The position numbers were made by a program, and so were the translations under genes. A stretch of DNA of 64,000 nucleotides from Pelagadaptatus aseana (GTDB lineage: Bacteria > Pseudomonadota > Gammaproteobacteria > Pseudomonadales > Cellvibrionaceae): NCBI GenBank assembly GCA_040365065.1, contig BAABNI010000002.1, positions 310,001-374,000 of the forward strand, written 5' to 3'. This document shows, piece after piece, positions 54,716-62,981 of this stretch. The notes under the pieces were generated by a model. It did not search any database. It was not told the DNA's origin and worked only from the letters and a program-made list of their open reading frames with translations. Positions within the stretch are counted from its first letter, which is position 1. Each line of letters starts with the position of its first letter.

Positions 54716-54837
54716 AGCAAACCGCCCAACAATCTGTAAAATATAAAGGTGATAATAGCTTATCGGCCTGATCCAACTGTGCTTTAACCCTGTTTTTCGG
54801 TAGCATGCGCACCATTGAACACCTACAGGTATTCCCA

Positions 54838-55872
54838 ATGACTCAGACTCTGACCATTTTGCGCCCTGATGACTGGCACATTCACCTTCGTGACGGTGAT
54901 GCACTCGCAACTACCGTTGTTGATGCCGCCAACAGCTTTGCCCGTGCGATCATCATGCCCAACCTTGTCCCCCCCGTACTCAACGCCGAGCAGGCCATGA
55001 GCTACAAGGAGCGAATTCTGGCAAATCGTCCAGAGGGCAATACCTTTGAGCCCCTCATGGTGCTTTATCTGACGGACAACACCACGCCCGAGATGATCGC
55101 TGAAGCCCATCGTGCCGGCGCTGTCGCCTGCAAACTGTATCCTGCAGGTGCGACTACCAACTCCGACTCCGGTGTGACCGATATCAATAACACCTACCCG
55201 GCCCTCGAGGCCATGCAAAAGTACGGCATGAAATTCCTGCTGCACGGTGAAGTTACCGACTCCAGCATCGACATTTTTGACCGCGAAAAAGCCTTTATTG
55301 ATCGCACCCTGAGCGTACTCAATCAAGATTTTCCCGATCTGAAAATGGTGATGGAACACATCACCACCAAGGATGCGGCCGACTTTGTCGCCGAAGCCAG
55401 CGACAATATGGCCGCCACCATTACCGCACATCACTTGCTTTATAATCGCAACCACATGCTGGCCGGCGGCATTCGCCCTCACTATTACTGCTTGCCCATC
55501 CTCAAGCGATCCACCCATCAGGAGGCCCTGGTAAAAGCCGCCACCAGTGGCAACCCTCGCTTTTTCCTGGGCACCGACTCTGCTCCTCACGCCAAGGATA
55601 AGAAAGAAGCCGCCTGTGGATGTGCCGGCAGCTATACCGCCTACCACGCCATAGAGCTCTATACCGAGGTTTTTGAAGAAGCCGGCGCACTGGATAAGCT
55701 AGAGAATTTTGCCAGCACCTTTGGCCCAGATTTTTACGGTTTACCCCGCAATACCGACACCATTACTCTGGTACGCGAACCCTGGCAGGTACCCGAAAAT
55801 CTGCAACTGGCCGACCAACCTCTGGTTCCCGTCAAAGCGGGTGAACAACTTAACTGGAAAGTTAAGCGTTAA
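54838..55872 (+). CDS. pyrC: Dihydroorotase
   Basis: 344-residue class II dihydroorotase, third step of pyrimidine synthesis. Zinc ligands begin with His14/His16 in DWHIHLRDG, and [11 protein letters not shown] carries the carbamylated lysine site. The block [13 protein letters not shown] holds the catalytic Asp. Start ATG 54838 with AGGT upstream. rnt follows 29 bp downstream on the same strand. Confidence 0.97.
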   Translation: MTQTLTILRPDDWHIHLRDGDALATTVVDAANSFARAIIMPNLVPPVLNAEQAMSYKERILANRPEGNTFEPLMVLYLTDNTTPEMIAEAHRAGAVACKLYPAGATTNSDSGVTDINNTYPALEAMQKYGMKFLLHGEVTDSSIDIFDREKAFIDRTLSVLNQDFPDLKMVMEHITTKDAADFVAEASDNMAATITAHHLLYNRNHMLAGGIRPHYYCLPILKRSTHQEALVKAATSGNPRFFLGTDSAPHAKDKKEAACGCAGSYTAYHAIELYTEVFEEAGALDKLENFASTFGPDFYGLPRNTDTITLVREPWQVPENLQLADQPLVPVKAGEQLNWKVKR

Positions 55873-55901
55873 GCCGTTTCTCTCAAAGCAAGGAATTAAC
55901 A

Positions 55902-56561
55902 TTGACCAGCCTGGAACCCGCCGTGGACCTCGACAAAGACCAAGCCAAAAGCCTGCTAGCTGAACGCTTTCGAGGCTTTTTGCCCGTTATCGTAGACGTT
56001 GAAACCGGCGGCTTTAATGCAGATACCGATGCCCTGCTGGAAATTGCTGCTGTGACTTTGCGCATGGACGATGACGGCGTCCTGCATCGTCATGAAACTT
56101 TTGATTTTCACCTTGAACCCTTCGAAGGTGCCAATATCGAGCAGTCCGCCTTGGACTTTACCGGCATTGATCTTGAGTGCCCGGAGCGAGATTCGATCCC
56201 GGAAATGATGGCCCTGCCCGACCTGTTCAAACCAATCCGTAAGGCGGTCAAAGAAAACGGCTGCACCCGTGCTGTCATGGTGGGCCATAACGCCCATTTT
56301 GACCTGGGTTTTGTCAACGCTGCCGTTAACCGCTGCGACATCAAACGCAGCCCGTTTCACCCCTTCAGCTGCTTTGACACAGCCACATTGAGCGGACTGG
56401 CTCTGGGGCAAACCGTTCTCGCCAAAGCCTGCCAAACGGCTGGCATTGAATTTAGCAACAGCGAGGCTCACTCTGCAGCCTATGACGCAGAAAAGACAGC
56501 CGATCTGTTCTGCCTGATTGTCAATCGCTGGAAGGAACTGGGTGGCTGGCCACTGCCCTGA
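55902..56561 (+). CDS. rnt: Ribonuclease T
   Basis: 219-residue DEDDh exonuclease that trims the 3' ends of tRNA and other stable RNAs. Active-site motifs are [18 protein letters not shown] and [11 protein letters not shown]. The start is TTG at 55902 with a strong AAGGA seven bases upstream. Cotranscription with pyrC is likely and conserved in Pseudomonas. Confidence 0.96.
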   Translation: MTSLEPAVDLDKDQAKSLLAERFRGFLPVIVDVETGGFNADTDALLEIAAVTLRMDDDGVLHRHETFDFHLEPFEGANIEQSALDFTGIDLECPERDSIPEMMALPDLFKPIRKAVKENGCTRAVMVGHNAHFDLGFVNAAVNRCDIKRSPFHPFSCFDTATLSGLALGQTVLAKACQTAGIEFSNSEAHSAAYDAEKTADLFCLIVNRWKELGGWPLP

Positions 56562-56680
56562 CGTTTTGCCTCATTTAAAACCTTGAGTCACTTTACCTGT
56601 CTACTATCACACAGGCAGATTCTGAATGACTCGCTAATATTGAATCTGAAACTAATCAATATCAGCAAAGAGGGTTCCTT

Positions 56681-56875
56681 ATGAAACACATTATTCTTGC
56701 CGCCATCATTGCCGCCACCCCCTTATTAACAGCCTGCGGCGGTGGTGACTCCAACATTCAAACTCACAGCAACACCCAGGGTCAGGAACTGATGGACCTG
56801 AAAACAGCCTATGACAGCGGCATACTTACAGAAAAAGAGTACGAAAAGGCCAAAAAAGAAATCCTGAAGCGATAA
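56681..56875 (+). CDS. Small SHOCT-domain lipoprotein
   Basis: 64-residue lipoprotein. The lipobox LLTAC puts the lipidated cysteine at residue 19, followed by a Gly-rich linker and a C-terminal SHOCT helix pair (MDLKTAYDSGILTEKEYEKAKKEIL). SHOCT motifs are short oligomerisation or anchoring modules. Function unknown. An AGAGGG site lies before the ATG, and a terminator follows 25 bp after the stop. Confidence 0.85.
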   Translation: MKHIILAAIIAATPLLTACGGGDSNIQTHSNTQGQELMDLKTAYDSGILTEKEYEKAKKEILKR

Positions 56876-56898
56876 CCTGTAGTTGGTTTTTACAGGGC

Positions 56899-56930
56899 AA
56901 AAAAAACCCCGCTATTGCGGGGTTTTTAAA
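56899..56930. terminator. Bidirectional terminator between SHOCT lipoprotein and peroxiredoxin genes
   Basis: Stem AAAAACCCCGC / GCGGGGTTTTT with a TATT loop, flanked by A and T runs, between convergent genes. Confidence 0.9.
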
Positions 56931-56943
56931 GACAGAGCCGTAA

Positions 56944-57546
56944 TTACAGCTTGTCAGCGTTTTCGCTCAGGTAAGAAGCAACACCATCCGGAGAGGCAGT
57001 CATACCTGCATCACCCTGGTTCCAGCCAGCAGGACATACTTCACCGTGCTCCTGATGGAAGGCCAAAGCGTCAACCATACGCAACATCTCATCCACGTTA
57101 CGACCCAGCGGCAGGTCATTCACCACCTGGTGTCGAACCAGACCGTCTTCGTCAATCAGGAAAGAGCCACGGAAAGCTACACCACCTTCGGCTTCAACAT
57201 CATAGGCCTGACAAATCTCGTGCTTAACATCAGCGACCAGAGTGTACTTAACAGGGCCAATGCCACCTTCGTTGACAGGGGTATTACGCCAGGCGTTGTG
57301 AGAAAATTGAGAATCAATGGAAACACCAATCACTTCAACACCGCGCTTGGTAAACTCATCCATGCGATGGTCAAATGCCAACAGCTCAGAAGGACAAACA
57401 AAAGTGAAGTCCAGTGGGTAAAAGAAAATTACCGCTTTCTTGCCTTTGATCGTTTCAGACAAAGTGAAAGTGTCAACAATTTCACCGGAACCCAATACTG
57501 CTGCAGCTGTAAAGTCTGGAGCTGCCTTACCTACCAAAACGCCCAT
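56944..57546 (-). CDS. Typical 2-Cys peroxiredoxin
   Basis: 200-residue AhpC/Prx1-type peroxidase. The peroxidatic Cys51 lies in DFTFVCPSE and the resolving Cys171 in GEVCPAGW. It reduces hydrogen peroxide and organic peroxides, using thioredoxin or AhpF-like partners. It sits next to bfd as in Pseudomonas. GGAGAT stands before the ATG. Confidence 0.95.
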   Translation of the reverse strand: MGVLVGKAAPDFTAAAVLGSGEIVDTFTLSETIKGKKAVIFFYPLDFTFVCPSELLAFDHRMDEFTKRGVEVIGVSIDSQFSHNAWRNTPVNEGGIGPVKYTLVADVKHEICQAYDVEAEGGVAFRGSFLIDEDGLVRHQVVNDLPLGRNVDEMLRMVDALAFHQEHGEVCPAGWNQGDAGMTASPDGVASYLSENADKL

Positions 57547-57851
57547 TGTTATCTCCTATGATTACAAAGTAGAGCCAAAAACTTAGTTAACTTAACCGGA
57601 ATCAATGCCATAACTGGCACCTTTTCCAAACGGCCTGCTTATAAATCGAACTATAAGCACACCATAATCTAATAGCGAGCAACTATCTTACACGCCTGAC
57701 ATGCGCAGTCTCATTAATTTTTTATATCGTAACCATTTAGCTTCACTAAAAAATAAATGAGAAACATTCGCAAAACCTTTTGACAATAATTCTCATTTGT
57801 AATAAATTATCAACACCAAACAAACGAAGCCAAACAGCAAGATATATAGCC
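57547..57851. other. 305-bp divergent intergenic region, peroxiredoxin / bfd
   Basis: No gene. This AT-rich gap holds the bfd promoter with Fur box (57780-57808), a second weaker Fur-like match (57758-57772) and presumably the peroxiredoxin promoter on the other strand, for which I see no clear hexamers. Confidence 0.7.
57780..57808 (+). promoter_or_regulatory. Fur-repressed promoter of bfd
   Basis: A consensus -35 TTGACA (57780-57785), a 17-bp spacer and TAAATT (57803-57808) form a sigma-70 promoter. TGACAATAATTCTCA (57781-57795) inside it matches 12 of 14 positions of the Fur 7-1-7 motif TGATAATNATTATCA. Fur binding would cover the -35, so bfd should be induced by iron shortage. Confidence 0.7.
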
Positions 57852-58061
57852 ATGTACGTCTGCCTCTGCAAGGGAATCACCGATAATCAAATTAAAGACG
57901 CCGTTTTCGGTGGCGCGTCCAATCTGCGAGAGGTTCGCAAACAACTGGGAGTCATGAGCCAGTGTGGTAAATGCGGCATCATGACCAAGCAAATTGTCGA
58001 GGAAACCCTGAGCGACAGAAGTGTCGAAGAGCAGAGCAATCTGTTCTACGCAGTAAGTTAA
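57852..58061 (+). CDS. bfd: Bacterioferritin-associated ferredoxin Bfd
   Basis: 69-residue [2Fe-2S] protein. Cluster ligands are Cys4, Cys6, Cys38 and Cys41 (MYVCLCKGIT and SQCGKCG). Bfd reduces ferric iron stored in bacterioferritin so that it can be released. No bacterioferritin gene follows, unlike Pseudomonas where bfrB is adjacent; instead a terminator and rpoS come next. The start ATG 57852 lies inside a longer open frame that begins in the promoter. Confidence 0.94.
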   Translation: MYVCLCKGITDNQIKDAVFGGASNLREVRKQLGVMSQCGKCGIMTKQIVEETLSDRSVEEQSNLFYAVS

Positions 58062-58081
58062 AGCTTCACGTATTTACCAAC

Positions 58082-58112
58082 AAAAAAGCCAACTCAATGA
58101 GTTGGCTTTTTT
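58082..58112. terminator. Bidirectional terminator between bfd and rpoS
   Basis: Perfect 14-bp stem AAAAAAGCCAACTC / GAGTTGGCTTTTTT with an AAT loop between convergent genes. Confidence 0.92.
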
Positions 58113-58131
58113 GTTTAGAGTGCGGAGTGAA

Positions 58132-59142
58132 CTATATGTGATTAAATAATGACTCGCTGCTCAACCCCTGCTTCTCAAGTATGTCACGCAAACGCTTGAG
58201 AGCCTCAACCTGTATCTGTCTGACTCGCTCGCGGGTCAAACCTATTTCACGACCAACCTCTTCAAGCGTGCTCATTTCATAGCCTCGCAGACCAAAACGA
58301 CGAGTAACCACCTCACGCTGCTTGTCAGTCAACTCCGTCAACCAGCCATCAATGCTATCACTCAAGTCACTGTCCTGAAGTAAAGCCGCTGGATCAGACA
58401 CCTGCTGATCAGGAACTGTTTCCGCCAAAGTGCGATCAGCGGAAGGTCCAATGGGCACATCCATGGAGGCAACGCGCTCGTTCAAACCCAGCATTTTCTG
58501 AACATCTTCGACAGGCTTATCCAGCAGATCGGCAATATCTTCTGGCGTTGGCTCATGATCCAGCTTTTGCGCAAGCTCACGGGCTGCACGCAAATAGACA
58601 TTAAGCTCTTTAACCACATGAATCGGCAAGCGGATGGCCCGGGCCTGATTCATGATCGCTCGTTCAATGGTCTGCCTGATCCACCAAGTGGCGTAAGTCG
58701 AAAAACGGAAGCCCCTTTCAGGGTCGAATTTTTCCACCGCGCAAATCAAACCCAGATTACCTTCCTCGATCAAATCCAGCAGAGCCAGACCCCGGTTAAC
58801 GTATCGACGAGCAATCTTAACAACAAGCCTTAAATTACTCTCGATCATGCGCTTGCGAGAGGCATCACAACCACGCAGCGCCTTTCTGGAAAAGTAGACT
58901 TCTTCTTCTGCGGTAAGAAGGGGGGAAAAACCAATCTCATTAAGGTAGAGCTGTGTCGCATCCAGATTTTTATGAAAGCGACCATCATCATCGGTTCGAC
59001 TGGGACGTCGTATTCTCTCTTTGATACTTCTTTCAGGACCACCTTCTTCCAGGCTCAAACCTTCGGTGCTGTCGAAAGAGTTCAGATCCATTAAAGCGCC
59101 ATCACGCTCTTCAGTCTGTGGTTTTGTTTCTTGTACGGCCAT
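58132..59142 (-). CDS. rpoS: Stationary-phase sigma factor RpoS
   Basis: 336-residue sigma-38. Regions 1.2 to 4.2 are complete: core-binding and -10 region ([20 protein letters not shown]) and region 4.2 ([20 protein letters not shown]). It directs the general stress and stationary-phase response. In region 2.2 the usually invariant arginine of NLGLIRAVEKFD is Cys134 (codon TGC). It follows nlpD, as in other gammaproteobacteria, with a 196-bp leader. Confidence 0.97.
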   Translation of the reverse strand: MAVQETKPQTEERDGALMDLNSFDSTEGLSLEEGGPERSIKERIRRPSRTDDDGRFHKNLDATQLYLNEIGFSPLLTAEEEVYFSRKALRGCDASRKRMIESNLRLVVKIARRYVNRGLALLDLIEEGNLGLICAVEKFDPERGFRFSTYATWWIRQTIERAIMNQARAIRLPIHVVKELNVYLRAARELAQKLDHEPTPEDIADLLDKPVEDVQKMLGLNERVASMDVPIGPSADRTLAETVPDQQVSDPAALLQDSDLSDSIDGWLTELTDKQREVVTRRFGLRGYEMSTLEEVGREIGLTRERVRQIQVEALKRLRDILEKQGLSSESLFNHI

Positions 59143-59338
59143 GCTCTTGCCCCATTTTATTGGTTCTAAGTACTGGCACAGCCAACCACAGGGGCGTATT
59201 GACCTCTGGCAGTCGCAGTGCTTGTATCCTTATCCCCTTGGACTATTTTTTTATTCGCGTGAGCTTAATGCTCACTTATTTATTTTTATCGTCGAACTGT
59301 TATACGAGCTATTTATTACAGAATGCAGTCTCTCCACG

Positions 59339-60103
59339 TCAGGAACGTTTCGGCAGATACCACAGAGGGTTAACTGGCTTTCCTTCCTTACGAATTTCGA
59401 AGTGGAGTTTATTTCTATCGGTACCGCTTGAGCCAATTTCGGCAATTTTCTGACCCGCTTTAACCGCCTGCCCTTCTTTCACCAAAAGGCGACGATTGTG
59501 GGCGTAAGCACTGAGAAAGGTTTCACTGTGCTTGATGATCAAAAGGTTGCCGTAACCCCTCAAGCCGCTACCGGCATAAACCACCACTCCCGCACCTGCA
59601 GCAACCACAGGCTCCCCCAAATTTCCCGCAATATCAACACCTTTATTCAAGGCATTTTGGGATGAAAATGTTGCCAGCAACTTACCTTTAGCAGGCCAAC
59701 GCCATTTCACCGACCCAGAACTGGCCAATATTTGCGATTTGGAACGAGCGTTTGATGTTGTGGTTTTTGAACGATTAACAGGCGCTTTTGCCGGTTTGCT
59801 GACCACTTTCTTGGAAACCGGCTTCACCTGCGAAGACTTGGCCTTGCCGGACAAGCGGATCAACTGCCCCGGATAAATCGTGTAAGGCTTAGCAATGCCA
59901 TTATTACGAGCCAGAGTTTTATAGTCGTGACCATATCGCCAAGCTATTGAAAACAGGGTTTCCCCTCTGGCAACCACATGTTGATTGAGTTTTTGAGAAG
60001 GCGGACCAGCACGATCAGACACTGGCGCACTTGGATTGGGAGAAGCACAGGCCGTAAGCAGCAGCAAAGCGTTCAAAATATTGAACACTTTAAAGTGACA
60101 CAT
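59339..60103 (-). CDS. nlpD: Murein hydrolase activator lipoprotein NlpD
   Basis: 254 residues. Lipobox LLTAC (lipidated Cys19), LysM domain (about 39-83, HVVARGETLFSIAWRYG), a Lys/Ser/Thr-rich linker and a C-terminal LytM/M23 domain (NKGVDIAG, YGNLLIIKHSETFLSAYAHN, LHFEIRKEG). The first metal-binding His of active M23 enzymes is Asn here, as in Escherichia coli NlpD, so it is an amidase activator rather than an enzyme. Start ATG 60103 with GAGAGGAAT upstream. Confidence 0.95.
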   Translation of the reverse strand: MCHFKVFNILNALLLLTACASPNPSAPVSDRAGPPSQKLNQHVVARGETLFSIAWRYGHDYKTLARNNGIAKPYTIYPGQLIRLSGKAKSSQVKPVSKKVVSKPAKAPVNRSKTTTSNARSKSQILASSGSVKWRWPAKGKLLATFSSQNALNKGVDIAGNLGEPVVAAGAGVVVYAGSGLRGYGNLLIIKHSETFLSAYAHNRRLLVKEGQAVKAGQKIAEIGSSGTDRNKLHFEIRKEGKPVNPLWYLPKRS

Positions 60104-60285
60104 TATTCCTCTCAGGGTCACAAACACAGTGCCTGTCCCCCTCCCCTATCGGTTTGTTGCACCGCCTTATAGAAAGCACGGTTATTAAACTAATTTATTT
60201 TTATAACAAAAAAGTCTTCGCCTTTTCGATCAAACCTAAAAAATCAGTCTAATTTCTACCTGATTTTTCCGCAGATTTGGCCAGT

Positions 60286-61251
60286 TTATCCAGACTTCTG
60301 TTGCTGCAGTTTTTCAGTGCCCAACACCAGAATCACCCCCAGACAGAAAAATAGTATCGCCCAAGGTAATCCCGAAGACACATTCATTATTTCTTCATAT
60401 CGCCATGGCGAGATCACCGAATCAACCAACGGTCGGACTTCGCCATGGCGATCCATCACGGATTCCACCGTGACACGCCAGGGCCAGAGCATGACCAACG
60501 ACCCCATCAGAAATCCGGTTAGAACCGCCATTGTCGCTTCATGATACTTATGTAATAACCACCCCAGAAGATGGGAGAAGGTCAACAACCCCACGCCACA
60601 GCCTGCAGCAAAGACTGCCAGAACAGGGATATTCAGATCACCCACGGCCTTAATAACAATGGGGTAAAGCCCCATAATCAATAACAGGAAGCCCCCGGAA
60701 ATACCCGGCAACAACATGGCACTGATGGCAACAGCCCCCCCTGCCATCAGCACCCACCAATCATCTGGTAATTCGGCCGGACGCAACTGTGAAATCATTA
60801 TGGCCACGGCCAGCCCAACCATCGCCTGCAACGCCCGTCTGGGCGTCCAGTCATCCACCTGCCGAAACAGATGAATCGAGGCCGCCAACACCAACCCGAA
60901 AAAGAAAGACCAAACCTGAATAGGCCACTCTTCCAGACAATAACTGACAACATTGGCCAAAGAAAACACACTGAAGGCGATACCGGCCAGCAGCGTAAAC
61001 AGGAAATTGCCGTTGATATGCCGCCATGCCGCGACTATACCCTCTCGATACAACAGGGTCAGAGCATGATGATCACAGCGTCGCAGAGAGGCAATCAACT
61101 CTTCATAGATACCGGTAATAAAAGCAATGGTGCCACCCGAAACCCCCGGCACCACATCGGCGGCACCCATGGCCATACCGCGTAAAAAAAGCAGACCATA
61201 GTGCCTGCTTTTTCCTGAGTTCGTAGTCTGAGGTGAATCAGGGCTGACCAC
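60286..61251 (-). CDS. DUF368 membrane protein, PopT-type undecaprenyl-phosphate translocase
   Basis: 321-residue polytopic membrane protein of the DUF368 family: RGMAMGAADVVPGVSGGTIAFITGIYEEL near the N-terminus and the inverted-repeat partner LLPGISGGFLLLIMGLYP in the middle. DUF368 proteins (PopT) flip undecaprenyl phosphate back across the inner membrane for peptidoglycan and O-antigen cycles. GTG start overlaps the pcm stop by one base (TAGTG). Its place between pcm and nlpD is unusual. Confidence 0.9.
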   Translation of the reverse strand: MVSPDSPQTTNSGKSRHYGLLFLRGMAMGAADVVPGVSGGTIAFITGIYEELIASLRRCDHHALTLLYREGIVAAWRHINGNFLFTLLAGIAFSVFSLANVVSYCLEEWPIQVWSFFFGLVLAASIHLFRQVDDWTPRRALQAMVGLAVAIMISQLRPAELPDDWWVLMAGGAVAISAMLLPGISGGFLLLIMGLYPIVIKAVGDLNIPVLAVFAAGCGVGLLTFSHLLGWLLHKYHEATMAVLTGFLMGSLVMLWPWRVTVESVMDRHGEVRPLVDSVISPWRYEEIMNVSSGLPWAILFFCLGVILVLGTEKLQQQKSG

Positions 61252-61922
61252 TAGCGCGCCGTCCCGGACAGCATGGGCACAAATTTGGCCCCTTCCAGCA
61301 CACGAGAAATGAATTCATCCGAGTCGCCATCGCGAATCACCATGCGCAGCTCCTGAGTATCGCCGCCAACCGGAATCACCAGCACGCCATTGGGCGCCAA
61401 TTGATTGAGAAGTTCCTGAGGCACCTCACGTGGTGCAGCACAAGAGATGATACCGTCGTAGGGGCCACGATCAGGCCAGCCAAAATTACCATCGGCATAC
61501 TTGAGTTCAACATTACGTAGACCCAACTTGCGCAAGCGCTCACGGGCCTTATCCTGCAAGGGCTTGATTCGCTCAACACTGTAAACCTGTTTTACCAACT
61601 GGGCCAGAATCGTCGTTTGATAACCAGAGCCGGTACCAATCTCCAAAACTTTATCGAGTTTTCCAGCAGCACCCAACAGCACTTCGGTCATGCGCGCCAC
61701 AATATAGGGCTGAGACAAAGTCTGACCATAACCAATCGGCAGCGCTGTATCTTCATAGGCGCGATGCGACAGGGCTTCATCGAGAAAAATATGTCGCGGT
61801 GTATCCGCAATAACATCCAGAACCTGAAGGTCTGTCACGCCCTGATCGGATAGACGTTGCACCAGTCGCTGCCTCGTTCTCTGCGAGGTCATGCCAATGC
61901 CTTGTAAATGGAGATTGCTCAC
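61251..61922 (-). CDS. pcm: Protein-L-isoaspartate O-methyltransferase
   Basis: 223 residues in the longer form. SAM-binding motif [16 protein letters not shown], substrate block [20 protein letters not shown], and [27 protein letters not shown]. It repairs isoaspartyl residues in ageing proteins. The start is either GTG 61922 or, with a better AAGG site, ATG 61892 ([10 protein letters not shown]), which gives 213 residues. The next gene overlaps its stop. surE, normally upstream, is absent. Confidence 0.94.
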   Translation of the reverse strand: MSNLHLQGIGMTSQRTRQRLVQRLSDQGVTDLQVLDVIADTPRHIFLDEALSHRAYEDTALPIGYGQTLSQPYIVARMTEVLLGAAGKLDKVLEIGTGSGYQTTILAQLVKQVYSVERIKPLQDKARERLRKLGLRNVELKYADGNFGWPDRGPYDGIISCAAPREVPQELLNQLAPNGVLVIPVGGDTQELRMVIRDGDSDEFISRVLEGAKFVPMLSGTAR

Positions 61923-61987
61923 TGTTTTCCCAAATCAAAAATCAACAAAAACGGCCCTCAAAACCCGCCCGGAGCCAAACACAGCGA

Positions 61988-62962
61988 CTATAACACAACC
62001 TGAGCTTGTGACACGTCCCGCAAATAGCACAACTCCCGCAGAATCGCCGTTGCGTAGGTACCGGGAGGCAAAGCAAAGGACAACTGCAACTGTTCATCGT
62101 CCAGCTGCCAGTTGAGCTTATCCGGTAACAGCCTTAATCCCCGCCGCTCCTGTTTCAAGCCAACATGCTCCATGCCATCGCGCCATGCTGCCATGGGCGC
62201 CAGCACCGCCTCTTCCAGCTCCAGACAAACACCCTGGGACAGAGGCCTTCCCCTGCCCCATAGCGGGCCAGAAAAATCCTCGGGATCGCCCTCAAGCTCT
62301 GTATCCCAGGTTTTCTCCTGCACGCGGCGACTTAATACGCTGTTGAACAAGTAGGAGCGAGCCGCAGACATGGCCATGGTGCGACGCTGGCGATTATTGA
62401 TCTTTTGCCCCTCCACCAACAATCGGTTGGCCAACTCCAGATTGCCCGCTTCACGACCAAATCGCTGCTCACCAAAGTAGTTAGGGACGCCCTGCTCAGC
62501 AATCACCGACAAGCGCTGTGACAGGGTTTCGATGCGGCCATCGAGATTGCGCAGCACCAACTCAAACCGATTGCCCAAATGACTGCCGCGGCGCAGCTTG
62601 CGACAATGCCGATCTACCCTAAGCAACTGTACCGACTCGGAATTCAGTTGCTGCCAGTCCGGCTCGTCCCCCTTGGGAAGATAAACGCTGAACCATTGGC
62701 GGGTAACGGCGTGACGATCCTTCAAACCACAGTAGCCGACATCCGCAGGACCAACTCCGGCCAGTTTGGCAATCTGGCGCGCCAGCCAATCGGTATTATC
62801 ACCGCGCTTTTGCAAATGCAGCACAACGTGCTCGCCACTGCCGGTAAATTCAAAATCCAGCAACTCATCCACAAAGAAATCTTCCGGCACACAGCGAAAG
62901 TCGGCCTTAACCTGCGGCTCACCATAGGCGTATGCCCAGTTCAAAGAGAAATCGATATCCAT
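61988..62962 (-). CDS. truD: tRNA pseudouridine-13 synthase TruD
   Basis: 324 residues. Catalytic Asp82 lies in VGYCGLKDRHAVTRQ, with the second family block NYFGEQRFGREAGN. It modifies U13 of tRNA-Glu. The start ATG 62962 (MDIDFSLNWAYA) fits the family, while a longer frame to 63100 would run into ygiQ. It lies 19 bp downstream of ygiQ. Confidence 0.95.
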   Translation of the reverse strand: MDIDFSLNWAYAYGEPQVKADFRCVPEDFFVDELLDFEFTGSGEHVVLHLQKRGDNTDWLARQIAKLAGVGPADVGYCGLKDRHAVTRQWFSVYLPKGDEPDWQQLNSESVQLLRVDRHCRKLRRGSHLGNRFELVLRNLDGRIETLSQRLSVIAEQGVPNYFGEQRFGREAGNLELANRLLVEGQKINNRQRRTMAMSAARSYLFNSVLSRRVQEKTWDTELEGDPEDFSGPLWGRGRPLSQGVCLELEEAVLAPMAAWRDGMEHVGLKQERRGLRLLPDKLNWQLDDEQLQLSFALPPGTYATAILRELCYLRDVSQAQVVL

Positions 62963-62981
62963 TATGCAATCATCGACTCTA

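Noticed and set aside
54715..54910. N-terminal extension of motY across the pyrC start
   Set aside because: It would overlap divergent pyrC and place the signal peptide in the middle of the protein; the GTG at 54715 gives a normal secreted protein.
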